DNA from: an uncultured Gammaproteobacteria bacterium
GTDB taxonomy: Bacteria > Pseudomonadota > Gammaproteobacteria > Steroidobacterales > GCA-2729495
Direction: 5' to 3'
Length of the DNA stretch: 34,026 bases
NCBI GenBank assembly: GCA_937921935.1
Contig: CAKZWQ010000078.1
Location: forward strand, 1 to 34,026
In this document: one piece after another, positions 23,012 through 30,649 of the stretch
Position numbering within the stretch: position 1 is the stretch's first letter
Layout: the number at the start of each line of letters is the position of its first letter
Made by a program: the position numbers and the translations under genes
The notes under the pieces: generated by a model
The model's input: the letters and a program-made list of their open reading frames with translations, nothing else
Told to the model about the DNA's origin: nothing
Databases searched by the model: none

Positions 23012-25099
23012 ATGCGGTACGCTATAAGAATGAATTGCCTGGCTCCACGCCGACGCAGGCCATTCGCCGCGGCTACATCGCTTGCTGTGCTTTTCGGTGC
23101 AGCCACGCTGAGCTTTTGCCCCGGTTTTGCCTTGGCCGCCGATGCATTGCTGACCGGCCCCCTAATCGCGACGGAAGCTATCCTTGGCAACGAGCAGTTT
23201 TTTGTCCGCTATGAGTCGCCGGCGGGAGAATTTTACTCCGGTGGCAGCTGGGCGCAGCGAATCGACCTGGAGCTGCATCCGCAGGGCCGATTCGAGGGCC
23301 CCTATCTGGTACCCCTGGAATATCATCAGCCTGAGCGCTGGGCAGTTTTGCCAAAAGATGCAATCCGCGTGCGGGTGCTGCCGGTGGAACACTGGCAGGC
23401 AATCCGGGCCCGCCTGTTCAGAGCAGTTATGCCCGATGAGCCAGCCGCGGGCCTGATCATCAATTTTTCTCGGGACGACTACTTTATCTATCGGCATGGC
23501 GATGGCCGGATTATTTCGGTGCCCCTGCGGAATCGGCCCGCCGGCTTTCGTATTGCCGGGAGTCTGTCCATGGTTAGCCTGCTTGACTCCGGCCGGCCTG
23601 TGGTTGAGGCCTACCTGGCAGAACAGGGCATTGAAGAACGTCGGCTGGCGCTGAACACGGGCGACACGGGTCTTTATTCGCTGCCATTTCTGTACCTGAA
23701 CCTGGACCGGCGGATGGCGGTATTCGCGCGCCTTGATGTGGGGGCCGGACGTGTCGCGCGGGCGCCCGTCGTACCAGCCGCACAGACCCTCGGCCATGTT
23801 GCTCGCAGCCACCTGACAGGCATCGCCGTTCGGCCCCTGTCTTCCTTGAAGCGCTTGTTTTTCGTGCTGACGGACACGGTGAGTGTGCCCCTGCAAGGGG
23901 GGCCGGCCAATGTGCCGGTCGATTACGTGCCGCCACCCCTTAGCCATGCCAGCGGTATGGATCTGGCCGCCTGGGAGCTGTTTCTTGACAGGTATACGGG
24001 CCGGAAGGCGTCTAGTGGCACGATTGATTACCTGGTTGATGGCGAGGAATTTTTTCCGCGCCTGATTGGTGCTATGGAAGCGGCGAAAAGCGCGATCCAT
24101 ATGCGGACCTACATTTTTGACAATGATGATTTTGCCTCCAGTATTGGTCGGCTATTGCGAGAGCGAGCAGACAGCGGAGTGGACGTCAAGGTTCTGCTGG
24201 ATGGTTTGGGTACGATCATCTCGACGACGGAAACCCAGGAGAGTCTACCGCCGGATCACCGACCCCCGTCTTCCGTGAGGGAGTTCCTGGAAGGCGATTC
24301 ATCGGTCAAGGTGCGCCAGACACCCAATCCCTGGATGACCGGGGATCATGTAAAGACGACCACAATCGATGGTGAAATCGGTTTCATGGGGGGCATGAAT
24401 ATCGCTCGTGAATACCGTTACGACTGGCATGACCTGATGGTTGAGCTGCGCGGTCCCGTGGTCGGGGAGATTCAGTCGGAATTCGACGATGCCTGGGTGC
24501 ATGCAGGCGTTCTGGGGGATCTTGGCTGGTTCTTGCATAAGTTGCGTGGCCAGCCAGAGAGGCAGCCCGGGGTCGCGGGGTACCCGGTACGCTTGCTCTA
24601 TACCCGACCTGAGAACGCCGAAATTTTTCGCGTGCAGCGCGAGGCCATTCGCCGAGCCAGCCGCTATATCTTTGTGGAGAACGCCTACTTCACGGATGAC
24701 TCACTGCTCAAGGAGCTGATTGAGGCCCGAAAGCGGGGTGTGGATGTGCGGGTAATCGTTCCCATCGTGACGGATCGCGGCGCGCTGACCCGGGACAATG
24801 CACTGGCGGCGAATGTGATGCTGGCCAACGGCATCCGGGTATTTATTTATCCGGGCATGTCGCATATCAAAGCTGCTATCTATGATGGTTGGGTCTGCCT
24901 GGGCTCGGCAAATTTCGATCGTTTCAGCATGAAGATCAATCGCGAAATGAACCTGGCAAGCTCACATCCACCTGCCGCGCAGGAGTTGCGGGAACGGGTA
25001 TTTGAGGAAGATTTTGCCCGCTCGCCCGAATTATTAGTGCCTTTCCCCGAGCGGTGGTCCGATCATCTGGTCGAGGTGATCGGGGATTATATTTTCTGA
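23012..25099 (+). CDS. Phospholipase D-family protein (cardiolipin-synthase-like) with large N-terminal domain
   Basis: 695 residues. The N-terminus is a signal peptide (arginine cluster, then AAATSLAVLFGAATLSF and FALAADA), so the protein is exported. Residues about 45-330 form a domain I do not recognise. The PLD domain follows with two intact HKD motifs: H446-x-K-x4-D (HVKTTTID) and H618-x-K-x4-D (HIKAAIYD), each followed by GG/GS-x-N residues (GGMN, GSANFD). Such enzymes transfer or hydrolyse phosphatidyl groups, as in cardiolipin synthase. Starts at 23012 and 23030 are both possible. It is 17 bases after the symporter stop. Confidence 0.88.
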   Translation: MRYAIRMNCLAPRRRRPFAAATSLAVLFGAATLSFCPGFALAADALLTGPLIATEAILGNEQFFVRYESPAGEFYSGGSWAQRIDLELHPQGRFEGPYLVPLEYHQPERWAVLPKDAIRVRVLPVEHWQAIRARLFRAVMPDEPAAGLIINFSRDDYFIYRHGDGRIISVPLRNRPAGFRIAGSLSMVSLLDSGRPVVEAYLAEQGIEERRLALNTGDTGLYSLPFLYLNLDRRMAVFARLDVGAGRVARAPVVPAAQTLGHVARSHLTGIAVRPLSSLKRLFFVLTDTVSVPLQGGPANVPVDYVPPPLSHASGMDLAAWELFLDRYTGRKASSGTIDYLVDGEEFFPRLIGAMEAAKSAIHMRTYIFDNDDFASSIGRLLRERADSGVDVKVLLDGLGTIISTTETQESLPPDHRPPSSVREFLEGDSSVKVRQTPNPWMTGDHVKTTTIDGEIGFMGGMNIAREYRYDWHDLMVELRGPVVGEIQSEFDDAWVHAGVLGDLGWFLHKLRGQPERQPGVAGYPVRLLYTRPENAEIFRVQREAIRRASRYIFVENAYFTDDSLLKELIEARKRGVDVRVIVPIVTDRGALTRDNALAANVMLANGIRVFIYPGMSHIKAAIYDGWVCLGSANFDRFSMKINREMNLASSHPPAAQELRERVFEEDFARSPELLVPFPERWSDHLVEVIGDYIF

Positions 25100-25144
25100 A
25101 GCAGCGGCAGGCAGCGGCAGCCCCGCTTGCAGTACTCTATTCCC

Positions 25145-26014
25145 ATGCGCCTGGCTGGTCCTTTTGAAATCCTTCGCGTGCTCGAATTCGAGTGGTCTGC
25201 CCGTGAACCTGATTTTCTCCTCACGGGCATCAGTGCCAGCGATATCCTGGGCACCCGCACGGGCCGGGACGCCCGCTTCGTTGATCCGCGGTCGGGTTTG
25301 TTGACCATGTCTTTTCACAGCCTTGTCGTCCGGACTCCCCAGGGCGTGCTGCTGGTCGACACCTGCGTCGGTAACCACAAGGACCGACCCATGATCCCGG
25401 AGTGGCATCAGCAGCAGTGGCCTTATCTCGCGCGCCTGGAGCAGGCGGGTTTGACGCCGGCGGATATCGATTTTGTTTGCTGCACGCATTTACATGGCGA
25501 CCATGTGGGTTGGAACACGCAACTGGATAACGGTCGCTGGGTGCCGACCTTTCCCAATGCCCGCTACCTGTTCGCGGCGCCGGAGCTGGAGTATTGGCAG
25601 GCCCATCATGCCGCTGATCCGGAGAGTATTTACCGCCGTCCCTGGGAGGACAGCGTTTTGCCGGTGCTCGAAGCCGGGCTGGTTCAGTCGGTGGCGGACG
25701 ATGCCGAGTTATTCCCGGGTATTTGCCTGCGCGCGGCACCCGGGCATACACCGGGCAATGTGGTGATCGAACTGGATGACGGCCAGACCCGAGCTGTGCT
25801 CAGCGGCGACGTGGTCCATCATCCGGTGCAGATCGAGCGACCGGACTGGTGCAGTAACTTCGATCTGGATCAGCCCCTGGCCCGCACCAGCCGCGAAGCA
25901 CTGCTGGCGCGCGTGGCTGACACAGGTACCTTGCTACTGGGCGCGCATTTTGCCGGCCCTGCTGCCCTGCGGGTGCAGAGCACGGCCCAGGGTTTCTTTT
26001 ATGCCGATGCCTGA
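25145..26014 (+). CDS. Metallo-beta-lactamase-fold hydrolase
   Basis: 289 residues. The metal-binding motif THLHGDHVGW gives H115-x-H117-x-D119-H120. Later ligands are His in AAPGHTPGN and Asp in LSGDVVHHP, and the terminal His lies in LLGAHFAG. The sequence resembles quorum-quenching lactonase-like and other MBL-fold hydrolases; lactone or thioester substrates are typical. ATG 25145 is preferred to a TTG six codons upstream, though its ribosome site is poor. Two tandem copies of GCAGCGGCAG (25101-25120) fill the gap before it. It overlaps the next gene. Confidence 0.87.
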   Translation: MRLAGPFEILRVLEFEWSAREPDFLLTGISASDILGTRTGRDARFVDPRSGLLTMSFHSLVVRTPQGVLLVDTCVGNHKDRPMIPEWHQQQWPYLARLEQAGLTPADIDFVCCTHLHGDHVGWNTQLDNGRWVPTFPNARYLFAAPELEYWQAHHAADPESIYRRPWEDSVLPVLEAGLVQSVADDAELFPGICLRAAPGHTPGNVVIELDDGQTRAVLSGDVVHHPVQIERPDWCSNFDLDQPLARTSREALLARVADTGTLLLGAHFAGPAALRVQSTAQGFFYADA

Positions 26015-27179
26015 GTCCGCTGACTTTGATGTAGCTATTGTCGGCGGCGGCATTGCCGGTCCGGCCATGGCCTGCGCTCTCGCGCCGACGGGGTGGCGGG
26101 TGCTGTTAGTGGAACGCAGCAGCGAAGCCCTGGACACGGCGCGCGGGGATCACTTGCAGCCCCAGACCTGCGAGTGGCTGGCACAGTGGGGTGTGCTCGA
26201 TGACATGTGGGCCCTGGGGGCCGAGAAACGCCTGGGCTCGCGCTATTTGTTGCCCAAGGGCGAGTTGGTTCTGCATGCCACCGTAGACCAGCTGGCTATT
26301 CCGCATCCGTATTACCTCTATCTGAATCACGAACTGCTTTCTGCCGCACTGCTGGGTGGGGCGGCCAGAAATCCGGCCTTCGAGCGCTGGTGTCCGGCGA
26401 CGGCCCGACCCGTCGCGACGCCGTCAGGCATGGGCCTGCAAGTGGAGACAGAGTCGGGTGTGCGCCAGGTCAGGGCCAGGCTGATTGTGGCTGCCGATGG
26501 TCGCGCGTCGCGTCTGCGCCGTGCAGCTGACATCAGCGCGGACAGCTATGCCTACCAGAATCCCATGCTGACCTTGTTCGCACCACGCACCCTGGCGGAT
26601 GAACGTAACGAGGTGCGGGCCTATTTTTCTCCCGTCGGCATTATCAGCGTTATTCCGCGCACAGGCGGCGGCTGGAAGATCGGCTTTCCGGTGCCCCCGG
26701 CCGAACTCCCGCGCTGGCGTCGCGCAGGCACGGCTGAACTGGGCGCGCGGCTGACCGAATGGGTGCCGGAGCTGGCCGGCGTTGAGCCCAGCGTTTGCGG
26801 CGTATATCCCATTACCAGTATGAATGCCGAGCACTGGACGAAAGGCAACCTGGTGCTGATCGGTGACGCCTGTAACACCCTGCACCCGGGTCGCAGCCAG
26901 GGAATGAATGTCGCTTTGCGAGCGGTGCACAGGCTCACGGCCATGCTCATAACTGCCAAGGCCTTGGAATCGCCGGAACGTTTGCAGGCAAGTCTGCAGG
27001 CTTTTGAGGCCGACCTTAAACCCGATATGGATCAGCGCCTGGCCGACAATCATCAGCGCGGCCTTGAGATGGATCGTCTCGACGCCGGCGAACAGGATCG
27101 CATGCGCAGAGGTCTTGCCCGGGTGGCAGCCGACAGCAGCTTGCTCGACGCCTATTGTCTCAAGGCGGCGGGTTACTGA
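26001..27179 (+). CDS. FAD-dependent monooxygenase (PHBH/UbiH type)
   Basis: 392 residues. The Rossmann motif GGGIAGPAMA lies at about 15-24 after the strand VAIV. VAADGRAS (163-170) corresponds to the DG motif, and LIGDACNTLHPGRSQGMN (287-303) is the GD motif binding the FAD ribityl chain, so all three class-A hydroxylase motifs are present. These enzymes hydroxylate aromatic or other activated rings using NAD(P)H and O2. Starts 26001 and 26007 are in frame; 26001 has AGGG 8 bases upstream. Both lie within the end of the MBL gene, so translation is coupled. Confidence 0.88.
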   Translation: MPMPESADFDVAIVGGGIAGPAMACALAPTGWRVLLVERSSEALDTARGDHLQPQTCEWLAQWGVLDDMWALGAEKRLGSRYLLPKGELVLHATVDQLAIPHPYYLYLNHELLSAALLGGAARNPAFERWCPATARPVATPSGMGLQVETESGVRQVRARLIVAADGRASRLRRAADISADSYAYQNPMLTLFAPRTLADERNEVRAYFSPVGIISVIPRTGGGWKIGFPVPPAELPRWRRAGTAELGARLTEWVPELAGVEPSVCGVYPITSMNAEHWTKGNLVLIGDACNTLHPGRSQGMNVALRAVHRLTAMLITAKALESPERLQASLQAFEADLKPDMDQRLADNHQRGLEMDRLDAGEQDRMRRGLARVAADSSLLDAYCLKAAGY

Positions 27180-27895
27180 TGCGCGTGGCAATGGGTATCG
27201 ACGGTTGCCGGGACGGCTGGTTCTATTTTCGCTTTGACGATGACAGGGCTACCTTCGGCGTAAGCCCCAGGCTGGACCTTTTGCTCAGCGACCTGCCCGC
27301 CGACGCCTGCGTGCTGGTAGACATTCCCATCGGCTTGCGAGCACGGGGCAAGAAAGAGCGCCTGTGCGACCAGGCTGCCCGCGAAGTTCTGGGCCCGCGC
27401 CGGGCCAGTGTCTTTGCTGCGCCTGTGCGGCCGGTGCTCAAGGCCAAGGATTATGCCGCTGCCCTGGCGCAGACCCGGCGTCTCACGGGGCGCGGGTTGT
27501 CCAAGCAGAGCTGGAACATCGTGCCGAAAATCCGGGAAATGGATGAGCTGCTAAAAGTCCGGCCCGAGTTGGCCCGGCACGTCTTTGAGGCTCATCCGGA
27601 AGTCCTGTTCGCCGGCCTGGCGGGTGGCCCGATGAGCGACAAGAAGTCTACGCGCACGGGCTTCACCGAACGCATGACCATTCTGTCTATTCTGCATCCG
27701 GATGCAGAAACCCTGGTGGCCAGCGCCTTCCTCGCCCATGGCGGCTTTGAGGCCGCGCGCGATGATGTGGTGGACGCCTTCGTGCTGGCATTGTGCGCCC
27801 GGCGTCCGACGCAGTTAATTAGTCTGCCACCCGAGCCCGAGACGGATCCCCGGGGGCTGCCGATGCAAATGCTTTATCTGCCCGGCGTCAGCTAA
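27179..27895 (+). CDS. DUF429 family protein
   Basis: 238 residues. The N-terminal MGIDGCRDGWFYFRF (about 5-19) followed by DIPIGL (about 54-59) is the signature of DUF429, predicted to have an RNase H-like fold; the conserved Asp residues of these two strands are present. ERLCDQAAREVLGPRRASVF and HPEVLFAGL also match. Function is unknown in the family. The start overlaps the previous stop by one base (TGATG), so it is the last gene of the long plus-strand series. Confidence 0.88.
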   Translation: MRVAMGIDGCRDGWFYFRFDDDRATFGVSPRLDLLLSDLPADACVLVDIPIGLRARGKKERLCDQAAREVLGPRRASVFAAPVRPVLKAKDYAAALAQTRRLTGRGLSKQSWNIVPKIREMDELLKVRPELARHVFEAHPEVLFAGLAGGPMSDKKSTRTGFTERMTILSILHPDAETLVASAFLAHGGFEAARDDVVDAFVLALCARRPTQLISLPPEPETDPRGLPMQMLYLPGVS

Positions 27896-27919
27896 CTAGC
27901 CGGGCCGTTGGCATCTTGC

Positions 27920-28765
27920 CTAGCTGAGCACTTCGCCCAGCACTGTGACCCGGTGCATCTCGCGCGGCTCTGTGTAGTCGCGCACGGCGTAGTGGGCCGT
28001 ACAGCGATTGTCCCACATGGCAATGGAATCGTTCTCCCAGTAGAAGCGGCAATGCAGTTCTTTCCAGTCCAGGTGTTTGAACAGCATCTGCAGTAGCGCA
28101 TCGCTCTCGGGTTCGTGCAGACCTTCGATGTGGGTCGTGGTCAGTTCGCTGATATAGAGCAGCTTCTTGCCCGTTTCCGGATGCGTCCTGACCAGCGGGT
28201 GCAGGGCGGGTGGCGTTTTCTGGAAGGTGCTCCAGTATTGTGCGGCGCCGCCTTCGCGCTGCAGTTCCTGGCGTCGGTAGGTCTTGGTGACGTCGTGCCA
28301 GGCAGACAGGTCCTCGACGATTTCCTTCATCTTGTCGGACAGTGTGTCGTAGGCCTTATAAAGATTGACCCACATGGTGTCACCGCCGCGTGACGGTACC
28401 TGCACGGCCCGCAATATGGCGGCCAGGGGCGGATCGTAGGTGTAGCTGAGGTCTTCGTGCCAGGAGTTTGCCAGGCGCAGCGTTTCCTTGGCCCCGGATG
28501 CGACTTTCAGCTGGATAATTTCCTTGTGGCCTTCAAGATTCGGGATAAAGGGGTGGATGTGCAGTTCCCCGAAACGTTTGCCGAACTCGATTTGCTGATC
28601 GGGAGAGATTTTCTGGTCGCGAAAGAAGATCACCAGGTTCTCAAGCAAGGCCTGCTTGATTTCGCCGAAAGTTTCATCGTCGAGGGGGCTGCTAAGGTCC
28701 ACGCCTTCGATAATGCTGCCCAGGGAGCCGGAAATCGGCCGCAATTTTATTTTCTGATAGCTCAT
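27920..28765 (-). CDS. TauD/TfdA-family Fe(II)/2-oxoglutarate dioxygenase
   Basis: 281 residues, standard for TauD. The iron ligands are H103 and D105 (SWHEDLSY) and H258 (TAHYAVRDY). Two arginines follow, R268 and R272 (PREMHR), one of which should bind 2-oxoglutarate; the second HAVxDY-to-MHR interval is one residue shorter than in taurine dioxygenase. The family hydroxylates substrates such as taurine, 2,4-D, alkylsulfates or other organic acids. TGAGG lies just before the ATG. It converges on DUF429 (24 bases apart) and diverges from the AAA+ gene. Confidence 0.92.
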   Translation of the reverse strand: MSYQKIKLRPISGSLGSIIEGVDLSSPLDDETFGEIKQALLENLVIFFRDQKISPDQQIEFGKRFGELHIHPFIPNLEGHKEIIQLKVASGAKETLRLANSWHEDLSYTYDPPLAAILRAVQVPSRGGDTMWVNLYKAYDTLSDKMKEIVEDLSAWHDVTKTYRRQELQREGGAAQYWSTFQKTPPALHPLVRTHPETGKKLLYISELTTTHIEGLHEPESDALLQMLFKHLDWKELHCRFYWENDSIAMWDNRCTAHYAVRDYTEPREMHRVTVLGEVLS

Positions 28766-28970
28766 TTTAAGGCCTCACTTTAGGCGGTCATTCTAAGCGC
28801 ACCAGGGTCTGGATCGGCTATTGCGGTTTTTCCCTATGGGCGCGCAGTGGTCAGGAGCCCGGGCCTGGCCCATTCGTAGCCAGTACCCAAACAGACCGGC
28901 CCCGGATTGCATGACCGGGTCTGAGTAAGAAAGTGTTGCCTGTGGTAGCGTCCGGCGCTGGTCATCAAGC

Positions 28971-30464
28971 TTGGACTTTGCCGTGGACAGTCGCCAGGAT
29001 CTCGCTGTTATCCTCGCCTCGCGTGTGCCAATTGTGATTGTGGAAACCCACGATGAGGCTCGTTTCCTGGAGCTGATTACCGACGTGGTGGCCCGGGGTA
29101 AGCCGGCCGATTATCGACGCCTGTTTCGCTGGACCGTCACCGAGGGTCTGCAGCGCCTGGATGTTGCCCTGGAGCCCCAGTTGCACAACGCGCCGCCGGA
29201 CCAGGTGCTGCGCCATATCCGCAGCGTGAAAGAACCGGCCGTCTATGTCTTGCTGGATTTTCATCCTTATCTTAATGATCCGGTCAATGTGCGCCTGCTC
29301 AAAGACATTGCCGTGGCGGCCCGCGAGCATCGCCGGACGCTGGTGCTGGTCAGTCACGCGCTGGATTTGCCGGCGGAACTGCAGCCACTGTCAGCCTGCC
29401 TGACCCTGAGCCTGCCGAACGAAGACCAGCGCCGTGACATCGTCAGTGGCGTGGCCCGGGACTGGGCCGAGCAGCACCCGGGGCGCGTCAAGGCCAATCC
29501 CGAAGCCCTGGAATTACTGATCCGAAATCTGTCCGGCCTGGATCGCGACGGCGTGGAGCGCCTGGCCAGGGCGGCCATTCATGATGACGGGGCGATCACC
29601 GCCAGCGATCTGCCCGAGGTGACCAAGGCCAAGTACGAATTGCTGAACCGGGGCGGCTTGCTGAGTTTCGAATACGATCTGGCACATTTCGCAGACGTCG
29701 GCGGGTTAACGAAATTAAAAGACTGGCTGGAGCAACGGCGCAAAGTACTGGCCGAACCGCCGCCTGGTCTGGACCCGCCGCGTGGCCTGCTGCTGGCCGG
29801 GGTGCAGGGCTGCGGTAAAAGTCTGGCGGCCCGGGCGACTGCCGGGGTGCTGGGTCGGCCCCTGTTGCGCCTGGACTTTGCCGTGCTTTACGACAAGTAT
29901 CACGGCGAGACTGAGCGCCGGCTGCGCGAAGCGCTGCAGCAGGCAGAACTGATGGCGCCCTGTGTGCTGTGGATCGACGAAATCGAAAAGGGTTTGGCCA
30001 CGGGCGACAGCGACAGCGGCACATCCCGGCGGGTACTGGGTAGCTTCCTGACCTGGCTGGCGGAGCAGCAGGGCGGGGTTTTCGTGGTAGCCACGGCCAA
30101 CGAGGTCGGTCGCCTGCCGCCTGAGCTGGTCCGCAAAGGCCGCTTCGACGAGCTGTTTTTCGTGGATTTGCCGGATACGCTAACCCGAGGAAAAATCCTT
30201 GAAATACACGTAAAAAGACGGGATATGGACGCTAAAAGCTTCGATCTCCAACAGCTTGCGCAGGCCAGTGAGGGCTTTTCCGGCGCGGAGCTCGAGCAGG
30301 CTGTGGTGGCCGGCTGGTATGCAGCCCACGCCGCCGGGGACTCCCTGGACACCGGGCATTTGCTGGCGGAATTCCTGCGCACCCGGCCCCTGTCCGTGGT
30401 GATGAGCGAGCGGGTGGCGGCGCTGCGCGCCTGGGCCGACGGTCGCTGCGTGCCGGCTGCCTGA
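28971..30464 (+). CDS. AAA+ ATPase, Ycf46-like
   Basis: 497 residues. The C-terminal AAA+ domain (about 235-490) has the Walker A GVQGCGKS (277-284), Walker B CVLWIDEIEKG (331-341), sensor 1 in VVATANEV (N377) and the second-region Arg in VRKGRFDE. The phrase PRGLLLAGVQGCGKS, and the pattern of TSRRVLGSFLTWLAEQ, match the Ycf46 family of plastid and bacterial ATPases. The N-terminal half (1-230) is the family's helical region with an EHRRTLVLVSHA strand. Start choice is uncertain: TTG 28971 or GTG 28983, neither with a good ribosome site. Function is unknown; it looks unrelated to catabolism. Confidence 0.85.
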   Translation: MDFAVDSRQDLAVILASRVPIVIVETHDEARFLELITDVVARGKPADYRRLFRWTVTEGLQRLDVALEPQLHNAPPDQVLRHIRSVKEPAVYVLLDFHPYLNDPVNVRLLKDIAVAAREHRRTLVLVSHALDLPAELQPLSACLTLSLPNEDQRRDIVSGVARDWAEQHPGRVKANPEALELLIRNLSGLDRDGVERLARAAIHDDGAITASDLPEVTKAKYELLNRGGLLSFEYDLAHFADVGGLTKLKDWLEQRRKVLAEPPPGLDPPRGLLLAGVQGCGKSLAARATAGVLGRPLLRLDFAVLYDKYHGETERRLREALQQAELMAPCVLWIDEIEKGLATGDSDSGTSRRVLGSFLTWLAEQQGGVFVVATANEVGRLPPELVRKGRFDELFFVDLPDTLTRGKILEIHVKRRDMDAKSFDLQQLAQASEGFSGAELEQAVVAGWYAAHAAGDSLDTGHLLAEFLRTRPLSVVMSERVAALRAWADGRCVPAA

Positions 30465-30534
30465 TTGCATCGTTTGTGGTGAGGCCGCTACAAGCCTGAC
30501 TGCCCGCTGTTAAGACACAAGATAAACAGCCGCC

Positions 30535-30571
30535 AGATAGCGTTGGATTTCCGAAACAAAGGAGGCTATCT
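30535..30571. repeat. Inverted repeat AGATAGC ... GCTATCT in the TonB-receptor leader
   Basis: Two perfect 7-base arms (30535-30541 and 30565-30571) are separated by 23 bases, 79 bases upstream of the receptor ATG. It could be an operator or a leader structure. Position in a 185-base gap makes a promoter region likely, but no clear -35/-10 pair was found. Confidence 0.3.
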
Positions 30572-30649
30572 TCGGCTCTGGTTCAGGGTTTTGTGTCGTT
30601 CGATGCGGAACCGTTTTTAGTTGGGTACTGATCGGAGGGGGTTGCCGAT

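Noticed and set aside
25101..25120. Two tandem GCAGCGGCAG units as a repeat array or attachment site
   Set aside because: Only two copies of a short GC-rich unit; chance is sufficient and no spacer pattern follows.
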